DNA of 64,000 nt. It comes from Candidatus Woesearchaeota archaeon. GTDB lineage: Archaea > Nanoarchaeota > Nanoarchaeia > Woesearchaeales > JAGVZT01. The notes beneath the pieces were generated by a model, which saw only the letters and a list, made by a program, of their open reading frames with translations, was not told where the DNA came from and made no database searches. The position numbers were made by a program, and so were the translations under genes. This document shows positions 50,404-58,793 of the stretch, in pieces (position 1 is the first letter of the stretch; every line of letters starts with the position of its first letter). The stretch spans positions 62,001 through 126,000 of the forward strand of contig JAFCGF010000004.1 of NCBI GenBank assembly GCA_017608295.1, in the 5' to 3' direction.

Positions 50404-51245
50404 GGGTACCTCTTCTCATTCCAGGTGCCGTCCTGTTTCATTGCGTATAGTCTGTTCTTTGCCTTGTAGAAACCCTTATCGTAAAGCTGGGAAGCAGCAG
50501 AGAGGTCAAAGATTGATGGTGATTCTTTCTGGATGCTGTGCACAAACACTCTGCTTTTTTGTGGCATATCATCATCCCCGTAAGTCATACAGAAACAGCT
50601 CTCCATGTCCTGAACATGAAGATCGCAATTGCTCGAGTCACTGCCAAAGTATCCAACCCCACCTTCAAAGCGGTAGGTACAGTGTTCCGAATCATTTGCT
50701 GAATCTCCAGCATTACCCATAATAGTAATGTCGCAATGTTGGTTATATCTTCCAAATACTCCTTCCACATCCCCAACATAAGTTACGGTCAAAGGGTTGT
50801 TTTCAGTGCCTTCGAGATTATGCGCTGCACTCCACAGGACTGTCGGCAGGACGTTGAGATCGATGTGGAAGTCATTGTAGCCCACATTGTACAGCGCCTG
50901 CACCAGCCTGTCGAGAGAAAAGAGCTGGCTCCATAACTCGCCGTATTGATCATAGGGATTCATGTCACCTGAGTTCCTCATCACGTTGTCGATGAATATG
51001 TCCGCATCAAAGGAGCCATATTTTGAGAACATTTCCTCAAGGTCCTCGACATGCATCTTGACGACCTTGAGCACTTCCTCTTCATCATCTATATCCAATC
51101 CTTCTGGCAGTTCTCCCAGGAGATTCTCAAAATACTCCAAGACATCCTCACGCAGCTCAGGAGCGAAAGTAGGATTGCCTGGCTCATAATCAGGAATATC
51201 TGAGTGCTCCCCTGCGAGCTCCTCAGACAGTATGTCGCGGCTCAT
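50400..51245 (-). CDS. Array paralog A11
   Basis: I start it at ATG 51245 (281 residues). It belongs with A12 and A13 (AGEHSDIPDYEPGNP, RLVQALYNVGYNDFHIDLN). The coils HCDITIMGNAGDSANDSEHC and NCDLHVQD are clear. It has an extra acidic stretch EGLDIDDEEEV near residue 50. The end NRLYAMKQDGTWNEKRYP lacks WKEV but still encodes AGAGGTA. Confidence 0.9.
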   Translation of the reverse strand: MSRDILSEELAGEHSDIPDYEPGNPTFAPELREDVLEYFENLLGELPEGLDIDDEEEVLKVVKMHVEDLEEMFSKYGSFDADIFIDNVMRNSGDMNPYDQYGELWSQLFSLDRLVQALYNVGYNDFHIDLNVLPTVLWSAAHNLEGTENNPLTVTYVGDVEGVFGRYNQHCDITIMGNAGDSANDSEHCTYRFEGGVGYFGSDSSNCDLHVQDMESCFCMTYGDDDMPQKSRVFVHSIQKESPSIFDLSAASQLYDKGFYKAKNRLYAMKQDGTWNEKRYP

Positions 51246-52138
51246 GGAGTCACCTCCTTCCATTCGCCGGGATTGTCCTGGTCTGCGATGAATATCCTGT
51301 TGCCTCGCTCAAAGAAGTCAGGGCTGATATCACCCTTGGGCTCTGTGCGCTTCCTCCGCTCAAGCTCAGCAGTGAAAGAGAAGCTGTAGTCCTTAAGAGA
51401 GTAAATGTCGAGCTCGTAGATGCCACGGCTCGGCTTCTTGCCCTTTAGCTCTTTGTACACATCTCCATGCTCTGCTTTGGGAAAATAGAAATCGCAGTCC
51501 GCAGCCCCCCTGCCTATGTGGGCTGACTTGCCGTTGATAATGAATCTGGAATCCGTCGCCACGCAACCCACATCGTACACGCCCCCCGACACTGTCAGCT
51601 GCGCATGCTGGGCGCCCAGTCCACCTGAGAATAGCTCACACTCTCCTAAGGCGATTGATGCCCTGCTAAGGATAATGTTTAGGAGGAGAGGGTCCTCCTC
51701 ATTTCCGACCATGGAATGCATCACATACCTCGGGTTCTGCGGCCATGGCCTGAAATCAAGCACCAGCTCGTTCTTGCCGTACCAGTAGAGGTGCTTAACC
51801 ACAGGTGAGAGGAGGAAGTAGGCATGCTCAAAGACCTCCCAATCCTCATGCACAGTCCATTCCTCAGCTACATTCAGCGTCCAGATGACATCATCCAGAA
51901 AGCCCTGGGCTTCCTCTGGCTCCATCACTCTCAATTCTTCTGCATGCTCGTGCACTGTCGAGGACATCATCTGAATATCTGAATTCCGTATCCTCCTAGG
52001 GCTCCCGATATAAGTCAAGTACTCTGTCACAAGCTCCTCGACGAGTTCATGATTGTGGATAGAAAGGATTCCAGGCTCGTATTCCTCTTCAGACCTCTTC
52101 TCGAGGTCAGGCATCCCGTCAAGCATATCACGGCTCAT
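51242..52138 (-). CDS. Array paralog A10
   Basis: It has 298 residues, one of the longest. The core PVVKHLYWYGKNELVLDFRP replaces NDF with NEL. The coils HAQLTVSGGVYDVGCVATDS and DCDFYFPK are clear, with a charged insert SFTAELERRKRTEPKGD before the end NRIFIADQDNPGEWKEVTP. Confidence 0.9.
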   Translation of the reverse strand: MSRDMLDGMPDLEKRSEEEYEPGILSIHNHELVEELVTEYLTYIGSPRRIRNSDIQMMSSTVHEHAEELRVMEPEEAQGFLDDVIWTLNVAEEWTVHEDWEVFEHAYFLLSPVVKHLYWYGKNELVLDFRPWPQNPRYVMHSMVGNEEDPLLLNIILSRASIALGECELFSGGLGAQHAQLTVSGGVYDVGCVATDSRFIINGKSAHIGRGAADCDFYFPKAEHGDVYKELKGKKPSRGIYELDIYSLKDYSFSFTAELERRKRTEPKGDISPDFFERGNRIFIADQDNPGEWKEVTP

Positions 52139-52929
52139 AAGGGCACCACATCCTTTCGTTCAGTTATCTGCTTCCATCCGTCTTTATCGTCAGGGTAATA
52201 GAGCTTGTTGTTCTCGTCCCAGAAGGGCCAGTCAACGACCGAGCCGAGACCCTTCTTCGCGTAGAAGGTGCAGCCCACAGTGCCTGCACACACATGGCCT
52301 GATTGCTCAAGCTCATACGTGCAGAACCTGCTGGTAAAAGCGAGATTTCCTGCTTTCCCGTGCAGGAGATAATGGGAGTTCTCACTGCCCCCGCCTGCTG
52401 AATGTGCATCCCCATACAGCTCCAGGACACAGTGCTCGTTGCCGTGGCCAAAATTCCACGCATCCCCCACGAGCTTCAGCACAAGGGGGTCTTCCTCAAT
52501 CCCGAGGAGGTCACAGGCAAGGTCATCGACTTCAGAATGCTCATATCTTGAAAAAGGAGTTATATCCAGCTGGAAGTTGTTGTAGTTCAAGTTGTACAAG
52601 CCCTGTACGACCACATTCAGGAAAACATCGAGGTCGTTAATCATTACATTATCAGTCCAATTGGTGGAGAGGCGGATGACAAGCCAGTCGAGGAACGCAT
52701 TATGGCTAAAATCATCATCAATCCCTCTTGAGAGTATCTGAGTGGTCTCGATAACCGATTTCTGGAACGTGGACTGCTCGAAATACTCACATCCCTTTGA
52801 CTTTTCATCATAATACTCAATCATCCTGTCCACAAGTGCGAGGTTACCGTCCCCGTCCCCTGAAGTGTAGGAGATGTCAAGAGTATCCTTGGGAGAGTGC
52901 TCATACCCATCGAACATGCTCCTGCTCAC
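52135..52929 (-). CDS. Array paralog A9, clearest coil pattern
   Basis: It starts at GTG 52929 (264 residues). The core VVVQGLYNLNYNNFQLDITP varies NDF to NNF. Four coils can be read in a row: HCVLELYGDAHSAGGGSENS, HYLLHGKAGNLAFTSRFC, TYELEQSGHVCAGTVGC and TFYAKKG. The end NKLYYPDDKDGWKQI continues with TERKDVVPL. Confidence 0.9.
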   Translation of the reverse strand: MSRSMFDGYEHSPKDTLDISYTSGDGDGNLALVDRMIEYYDEKSKGCEYFEQSTFQKSVIETTQILSRGIDDDFSHNAFLDWLVIRLSTNWTDNVMINDLDVFLNVVVQGLYNLNYNNFQLDITPFSRYEHSEVDDLACDLLGIEEDPLVLKLVGDAWNFGHGNEHCVLELYGDAHSAGGGSENSHYLLHGKAGNLAFTSRFCTYELEQSGHVCAGTVGCTFYAKKGLGSVVDWPFWDENNKLYYPDDKDGWKQITERKDVVPL

Positions 52930-53714
52930 AGTTTCACCTCTGTCCATTCACCGTCGTCATCCGGGACATAGATTTTGTTGCAGTCCATCGTGAAAGTCTG
53001 CCACAGGTTCATGACATCAGGATTCTTCCTTAATTCCTCAACATCAATTCCCTCCTTCACATAATAGGTGCATCTCTGCGGCACAGGACATACTGCGGCG
53101 TGGCCGTCAGCGTATTGCTGGCTGTAGTACTCAACTGAATCAATGTAGTCCAGCAGGATTTCAACATTCATTGAAGGAAGATAGAATTCACATTCAGTGG
53201 CTCCAAGGCCTGCATATTTCAACTCTCCATCAAGAGTGAAACTACAGAATGAAGCGCCAGTTCCGAGTTCCCATGGTTTGCCTCTGTAATGGACAGTGAG
53301 GGGTTCCTCTTTAGTTCCCTTTAGATCTTGTCCCACTTGGCCGACGTTAATCCAACAGCTTAAGTCAAGAGTGGGATTGTTCAACCCGTCATCATAGAAG
53401 CACTGAACAAGATAATCTGAGACTCTCAGGCTAAGCTCGGTGCCAAAAGGTGTCCCATAGTGCTTAAAACAGAGGAAGTATTGGTCAAAGAATTCTTCTG
53501 TATCGATACTGCTCAAATCTTCAGGTAATGTTTTGTACACTGCTCGGATTATCAGCTTCCTAACAGTCACTGGTGCACTGGCAACACCTTCAACTAAGTG
53601 GTGAATCAACTCTTGTGCAAGTCTTGATTCAATACTCTCTTTACCTTCTAGGTACACTTCCCTGCCTGGCTGAGGCTCCACATCAAGCCCGTCGAACATG
53701 TCGTCGCGGCTCAT
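52926..53714 (-). CDS. Array paralog A8
   Basis: I start it at ATG 53714 (262 residues, MSRDDMFDGLDVEPQPGREV). YLEG replaces YEPG. The core YLVQCFYDDGLNNPTLDLSC is divergent. The coils FCSFTLDGELKYAGLGATEC and EFYLPS are short and clean. The end NKIYVPDDDGEWTEVKL is near canonical. The gene is relatively AT-rich. Confidence 0.9.
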   Translation of the reverse strand: MSRDDMFDGLDVEPQPGREVYLEGKESIESRLAQELIHHLVEGVASAPVTVRKLIIRAVYKTLPEDLSSIDTEEFFDQYFLCFKHYGTPFGTELSLRVSDYLVQCFYDDGLNNPTLDLSCWINVGQVGQDLKGTKEEPLTVHYRGKPWELGTGASFCSFTLDGELKYAGLGATECEFYLPSMNVEILLDYIDSVEYYSQQYADGHAAVCPVPQRCTYYVKEGIDVEELRKNPDVMNLWQTFTMDCNKIYVPDDDGEWTEVKL

Positions 53715-54607
53715 TCTGGCAGCACCTCCTCCCATTGTCCTGCTTCGTCGGGCACATACAAATAGCATCTCTCATCTCTCCAGTGCGGTGAGAAGAAGTG
53801 ACTATCTTCCAGCCAGGCTTTTTCCAAAGCGCTGACTTCTGACGAAATAAAGTAATTGCACCCATCTGCATATTTTGGAGGTCCTCCATGATGGCCGCGC
53901 TCTTCCCTCACATCTATTGAGAGGGCGCTATTCAAGTAGAAGTCACTGTTCTTGGCAAGCCTTCCAGAGTATATCACCTCATGAGTTGAGCGGAATACTG
54001 ATTCCTCTGCCTTGAATCCCAATTTTTGCACATCACCAACTACAGTGATATCACAATTTTTGACATAGGCCCCTACATTAGCTGCATAATCAGTACTGAC
54101 AGTCAGTCTCAATGGCCCCAGTGATTCGTCTGCCTTCCCGCTCAGATAGCTCGCCACTTCCCCGGTTTTCAGCGGAAGACACGTAAGGTCCAACGTCAGG
54201 TCATTGTATCCACTGCGGTACAAGGCCTGAATAAGGGGATTGCCAAGCGTGGTGAGACGCGAAAAATCTATCTGCTCATCCTCTATGTCCTGCCTGGGGT
54301 GGAGGCTGTGAAAAAGGATTGTGTCCAAGAAGAGCTGAGCCTGAAAATCCCGAGGCAAGTACTCCTGGAGCAATTCTTCGAGATACTCGCACCTATGGCG
54401 ATGTTGCTGGTACATGAAGCCTCCAAAGGAAGAGTGGAGCCTGGCTCTGTCCAAAGCCTCATATAATGTGGCCCCGACAGCTGAATCCGCAATCATTCTC
54501 CTGAGGATAGTGTCTGCCAATTTGACATATGTACTATCTCCCGGTTCATAGTGCTCCATCTCAGACTTTTCGATGGGGAGTTCGTCGAGAATGCTGTCGC
54601 GGCTCAT
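53711..54607 (-). CDS. Array paralog A7
   Basis: I start it at ATG 54607 (298 residues). The N-terminal linker is long and basic (YEALDRARLHSSFGGFMYQQ). The core PLIQALYRSGYNDLTLDLTC is kept. The coils NCDITVVGDVQKLGFKAEES and NSDFYLNS are present. It has HHGGPPKYADGC near residue 240. The end CYLYVPDEAGQWEEVLPE gives GGAGGTG for A8. Confidence 0.9.
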   Translation of the reverse strand: MSRDSILDELPIEKSEMEHYEPGDSTYVKLADTILRRMIADSAVGATLYEALDRARLHSSFGGFMYQQHRHRCEYLEELLQEYLPRDFQAQLFLDTILFHSLHPRQDIEDEQIDFSRLTTLGNPLIQALYRSGYNDLTLDLTCLPLKTGEVASYLSGKADESLGPLRLTVSTDYAANVGAYVKNCDITVVGDVQKLGFKAEESVFRSTHEVIYSGRLAKNSDFYLNSALSIDVREERGHHGGPPKYADGCNYFISSEVSALEKAWLEDSHFFSPHWRDERCYLYVPDEAGQWEEVLPE

Positions 54608-55488
54608 GGAATCACCTCTTTCCACTTGCCTTCGCTATCCAGTCGATAGAGTGTGTTCCCGAAGGTGATGTTGATACCAGGCACTCTCGCAAGGAGGGCC
54701 TTCAATTGTCCCCTCGTTCGCTCATATCTGGAGTACCAGAAGGGTTTCTCCCTGAGCACAGCCATCGCATCGTCTCCGATATCCTCTGTACGGATGAAGT
54801 AGGTGTTGTTCCCCCGTGTGATGAAGGGACTCGCGTAGAGGAGTGGCTCGACTGAGTCCAGAGTGAAGGTGCTGTCCCTGGAAAAGCTTCCTGCGCCTTT
54901 GAGGGGACCGTACATGTTTATCGTGGATTTCCTCGCGCCGACTCCCATTGAGGAGGCAGTGCCCTCATAGTCCAGCTCCACATGGCGCAGTCTCCAGCCA
55001 ACGCATGCGGCATCTCCCTTGCAAGAGATAACAAGAGGATTCTCTTCGTTCCCATACACCATGTCAAGGAAAGAGAAGGGGGTGAAATCCAACTCAGTGA
55101 GGTCAATGTGGAAATCGTTGTAGCTCTGCCTGTATAACGCCTGCACTAGGGGTGCGAAGACAAGGTCAGTGTGCTTTGCCTGTTTTTCTGTGATGAGCCT
55201 CTCTTCGATGCTTGGAATCATAGGCGCGCAAGCAGCTATGAGCGCGCTGGGGTCGAAACGCTCACGGGTGTAGGACTCTAACACCTCATCGAGTACATAG
55301 ACGGACTTATGGAAACGGGCCTTATGGTCCCGAACACTGAAGTACGCATCGAATATCTTGCCCTCTTCATAGGTCTCCAGGATGCTCTCGAGCAGCTGTC
55401 CGGGATAGTCCAGCTTGCCCGACACATACGCCTCGCTTCGCTTCTCGAACTCGAGACCTTCCAATCCGTCAAGCAGCTTGCGGCTCAT
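54604..55488 (-). CDS. Array paralog A6, Cys-less coils
   Basis: I start it at ATG 55488 (294 residues, MSRKLLDGLEGLEFEKRSEA). The core PLVQALYRQSYNDFHIDLTE is canonical. The coils keep the glycine spacing without Cys (HVELDYEGTASSMGVGARKS, then STFTLDS), so Cys is not essential to the fold. A 30-residue basic linker precedes the end NTLYRLDSEGKWKEVIP. Confidence 0.9.
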   Translation of the reverse strand: MSRKLLDGLEGLEFEKRSEAYVSGKLDYPGQLLESILETYEEGKIFDAYFSVRDHKARFHKSVYVLDEVLESYTRERFDPSALIAACAPMIPSIEERLITEKQAKHTDLVFAPLVQALYRQSYNDFHIDLTELDFTPFSFLDMVYGNEENPLVISCKGDAACVGWRLRHVELDYEGTASSMGVGARKSTINMYGPLKGAGSFSRDSTFTLDSVEPLLYASPFITRGNNTYFIRTEDIGDDAMAVLREKPFWYSRYERTRGQLKALLARVPGINITFGNTLYRLDSEGKWKEVIP

Positions 55489-56312
55489 TCTGGCAACACC
55501 TCCTCCCATCCGCTCTTACCATCAGGGACATAGAGCTTATTCTCATGGTCCCAGAAGCAGTTCATCTCAATCTGCCTGAGGAGGTAATCATCTGTCTCAT
55601 CCACATAGAAACTGCATGAGCCGCAAATCTTGTATCCAGATAATGAATCGGATCCCTCATCAAAACAATAGGCGCTTCGGTCCACAAAGGGCATTGAGGT
55701 CATATCAGGAATGTAGAATTCTGAATGTGTAGCCCCAGAAGCGACTGCATTAATTTCCTCTCGCGGATTGTTGATGCGGATGACAGAGTGCTCCGCGTAT
55801 TCTCCCACAACTTGCGTAGTGCCACTGAAACCAATATAGGCATAGGCTATGCGCCATCCCAGCTGTGCACAGCTTCCCCCAATGCATGTGACTTTCAAAA
55901 CATTATCCTCTTCTCCCTTCAGCACAGTGAAGAGTGAAGAGTAGTTTCCTGAGGGGGGCACACAGGTAAGGTCCAGCGTGAAATCGTTCAGCCCTGCGCT
56001 GTGCAGCGCCATCATCGACTCTGTGAGCAGGTGGTCAAGGTGAATGAATCGTGACGGGGCGAGAGACCAGCCAAGGGTAATCGCGTCAAGGAACATATTG
56101 TAGTCAAAGTCAGGAATGTAATCCAGCTGTTTAGGGACGTTCTCCCGGATAAACTCAGTTGTTTCCTTGTGGGTGCCGAGCTTCAGGCCTTGCGCATTCC
56201 CCAGGAGCTTCTGGACAAGGACTGAATCGTAAGGAAGCGGGCCGCCTGACTCGTAAGACTCGGTGAGTTTCTCCTGGCCTTCAAGCGCATCCCTCAGGTC
56301 ATCGAGAGTCAT
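55485..56312 (-). CDS. Array paralog A5
   Basis: It has 275 residues and starts MTLDDLRDALEGQEKLTESY, without SRD. The core SMMALHSAGLNDFTLDLTCV keeps NDFTLDL. The coils lack the first Cys (YAYIGFSGTTQVVGEYAEHS), but SCSFYVDETD is present. The end NKLYVPDGKSGWEEVLPE is near canonical. Confidence 0.9.
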   Translation of the reverse strand: MTLDDLRDALEGQEKLTESYESGGPLPYDSVLVQKLLGNAQGLKLGTHKETTEFIRENVPKQLDYIPDFDYNMFLDAITLGWSLAPSRFIHLDHLLTESMMALHSAGLNDFTLDLTCVPPSGNYSSLFTVLKGEEDNVLKVTCIGGSCAQLGWRIAYAYIGFSGTTQVVGEYAEHSVIRINNPREEINAVASGATHSEFYIPDMTSMPFVDRSAYCFDEGSDSLSGYKICGSCSFYVDETDDYLLRQIEMNCFWDHENKLYVPDGKSGWEEVLPE

Positions 56313-57100
56313 TCTAGGGGAATCACCTCTTTCCAGCCGCCTGCTCCGTCAGGAACCCGGAGCGTGTTCTCTTTCAGGAAGAACTTCTCCGGCAACGTCT
56401 CAAGGTCAATGTCATCTGAATCAGCGTAGACAGTGCAGCGCTTCATGAGAGTACTTAGCTTAGGAGTATAGTGGGCAGGCACATGAAACTCGCTGTCCTC
56501 TGACACCATCCCGAAATATTTGAAGCTGCCCTGCAATGTAAGGATTGAATGCTTTGCGCCGCAGGCCACGTTCACTACAGTGCCCTTGTACGATAGGTCG
56601 CAGTAGTCCAGCCCTATCCCTACCTCTTTGATGTCGCCGATGCACGTGACCTTCATGTACCTGTCCGGCTCTCCTCTTAGATCACAAGCAATAGAGTTGA
56701 GCCCATTGGGATAGGTAGTAGGATACGGGCTGACATCAAGCAGGAAATCGTTGTACTGGAGGTTGAAGAGTATATGCATCACAGCAGAGACGAGGTGTCC
56801 GCCGCTTGTGAGATAGGAATCTGTCGCTTTTGCGTAGAGCTTGTGGAGCAGCCCGTCGAGAAGTGCATTAGGGTTGAACTCATCTCTGGGATAGAGGCAG
56901 AGCTTATAGGCAGCACGGCCGATGACAGGCTCGAGATTATCCCGTGTCTCGCTGAAATCCTCTTCAGGGATGTCAAGGTAGAGCTCGAGAATCTCATCCA
57001 GGATTCCCTCGGGATAGCCGAGCTTTCCAGGCTCGTAGGGCTCACGCTTCCCAGTAAGTGAGTCGTCTTTCAGCTCCTCACCGAGGATGTCGCGGCTCAC
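56309..57100 (-). CDS. Array paralog A4
   Basis: It has 263 residues and the full start MSRDILGEELKDDSLTGKRE. The core AVMHILFNLQYNDFLLDVSP is partly changed. The coils YCDLSYKGTVVNVACGAKHS and ILTLQGSFKYFGMVSEDS are clear. The end NTLRVPDGAGGWKEVIPLE is canonical, with AAAGAGGTG serving A5. Confidence 0.9.
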   Translation of the reverse strand: MSRDILGEELKDDSLTGKREPYEPGKLGYPEGILDEILELYLDIPEEDFSETRDNLEPVIGRAAYKLCLYPRDEFNPNALLDGLLHKLYAKATDSYLTSGGHLVSAVMHILFNLQYNDFLLDVSPYPTTYPNGLNSIACDLRGEPDRYMKVTCIGDIKEVGIGLDYCDLSYKGTVVNVACGAKHSILTLQGSFKYFGMVSEDSEFHVPAHYTPKLSTLMKRCTVYADSDDIDLETLPEKFFLKENTLRVPDGAGGWKEVIPLE

Positions 57101-57888
57101 TCAGGTTTCACCTCGTACCACTCCTCGTTCTCGTCCATGAGATAGAGCGTGTTGCCTCTCATCCAGAATGCAGCCTCCTTGAACCAGTCTCTCAGGAGGT
57201 CAACGACACTTTTCTCGGAGAACGTGCGCATCGTGAAGGTTGGGGCAAACTTGGAGAGGTCAAAATCCTTGATGCGGAAGCTCGAGTCGGTTGCTCCCTG
57301 CGCAAGGGCTATGAAGCTGCACGTGCCGTAGAGTGTGAGGTCAGAATCGCGCATAGCGAAGCCCACTACGCTTGAGTTTCCATGGAAGCTTATCTCCGCG
57401 AACTTGGTGAGTGTAGCGAGATTATTGGCAGTGTGCACGCGATAGCGCACCTTGAGGGGGTTTTCAACTGTACCGCGCACATACGGGCCAACGGCATCTA
57501 TCTCAGCGCCAAGGCGCCTCAGGTCCAGCTCAAGGTCATTATATCCCAATGTATGGAGCGCGTTGACCAAAGGGTCGAAGAAAAGGTGTGAATACTCAAC
57601 ATTGGAGGAAGTTCTGCCCACCTCACCTATGAGCTCGTCGAGAAAGGGCTGGGCCTCGAAATCCTCAGTGATGATCTCTGAGAGCTTTGATTCCATCTCC
57701 TCTTCTCTCATGCGAACCTGAGCGACAAACTCCTTGGTATTGGCCACCTTAAAGCTCTCATTCATATAGAACTCGCTCACGAACTCCTTCATCGCCTTGG
57801 TGTCGTAGCCAAGGTCAGCTTCCTCGTACACTGTGCGGTCAGGGTCATTATCTAAGTGCAGTCCGTCAAACACGTCTTCTCTCGGCAT
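57097..57888 (-). CDS. Array paralog A3
   Basis: I start it at ATG 57888 (263 residues, MPREDVFDGLHLDNDPDRTV); it shares one base with the A2 stop (TAATG), the only such junction. The core PLVNALHTLGYNDLELDLRR is kept. The coils are without Cys (FAEISFHGNSSVVGFAMRDS). The end is NTLYLMDENEEWYEVKPE. Confidence 0.9.
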   Translation of the reverse strand: MPREDVFDGLHLDNDPDRTVYEEADLGYDTKAMKEFVSEFYMNESFKVANTKEFVAQVRMREEEMESKLSEIITEDFEAQPFLDELIGEVGRTSSNVEYSHLFFDPLVNALHTLGYNDLELDLRRLGAEIDAVGPYVRGTVENPLKVRYRVHTANNLATLTKFAEISFHGNSSVVGFAMRDSDLTLYGTCSFIALAQGATDSSFRIKDFDLSKFAPTFTMRTFSEKSVVDLLRDWFKEAAFWMRGNTLYLMDENEEWYEVKPE

Positions 57889-58793
57889 TATGGCTTCACC
57901 TCTTTCCACTCACCAGGATTGTCCTCATCGGGGATGAAGAGCTGGTTTCCCCTGTCGAAGAAGAGCTTGTCGAGAAGAGTCTCCTTACACTCATCCCCAC
58001 ACTTGAACGTGACAGAATAGAACTCCTGCTCTGGCATGTCTTCAAGGTATCCGTACCCTGTTATAGTAACCGCAATCGGGTCAACCAACAGTATCTCCTT
58101 AATCTCCGCGTCCTCCACTCCATACATGTAGAATTCGCTCACAAAGGTGCTCTGTCCTATCTGGTGCACCCTGCCCTCTATGTGGTATTCGGAGAGACTG
58201 CTGTCCACCCCTACTTCCTTGGCATCACCTACTAGTCGGATAATGGCACAATCGTTATTAGTACCCACTGTCACGCTTGGCTCCTCATTTTCCCCAGTGA
58301 AGACCACAATGGAGAGGGGGTTATCCTCATCGCCTTTCAGCTTCTGGCAAAGAGGGTTTGGCTGGCAAGGGAGGTATCTCGCGTTGTAGACGAGGTCATT
58401 GTAGCCTGCGCCATGAAGTGTCTTGAAGACAGGCGCGAAAAGATTCTCGTCAGCCCAGTGGATGACCTTATCATCACTCTCCCTGGCGAGTCCTGCAAGG
58501 ACATCATCTATGAAAGCCTGGGCATCGTAGCCCCCTGCGGGATTGATGAGTACAAGCAGGTTATTGTCTATGTAATCACCAAGTTGTACCATACTGTCGA
58601 ACCAGTCCCACGCCCATGCGTCCAGACTTGCGCTCGAAGTATGGTGTTGAGGGATTACCTTTCTCAGATAGTCAAGGAGGCATTCTACCAGTGCCGGGTC
58701 GGTGACTGCCTCGCCGGGCTCGTATCTCTCTCTCTTCCCTTCTTTCCTTTCCTTGAGGATATTGTCAAGCCCTTCGAACATGTCGCGGCTCAT
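57888..58793 (-). CDS. Array paralog A2
   Basis: I start it at ATG 58793, which gives 301 residues, the longest member. The core PVFKTLHGAGYNDLVYNARY is one of the most divergent. DCAIIRLVGDAKEVGVDSSL is the first coil, with SEFYMYGVED later. A long segment including EFYSVTFKCGDECKETLLDK precedes the end NQLFIPDEDNPGEWKEVKP. Confidence 0.9.
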   Translation of the reverse strand: MSRDMFEGLDNILKERKEGKRERYEPGEAVTDPALVECLLDYLRKVIPQHHTSSASLDAWAWDWFDSMVQLGDYIDNNLLVLINPAGGYDAQAFIDDVLAGLARESDDKVIHWADENLFAPVFKTLHGAGYNDLVYNARYLPCQPNPLCQKLKGDEDNPLSIVVFTGENEEPSVTVGTNNDCAIIRLVGDAKEVGVDSSLSEYHIEGRVHQIGQSTFVSEFYMYGVEDAEIKEILLVDPIAVTITGYGYLEDMPEQEFYSVTFKCGDECKETLLDKLFFDRGNQLFIPDEDNPGEWKEVKP

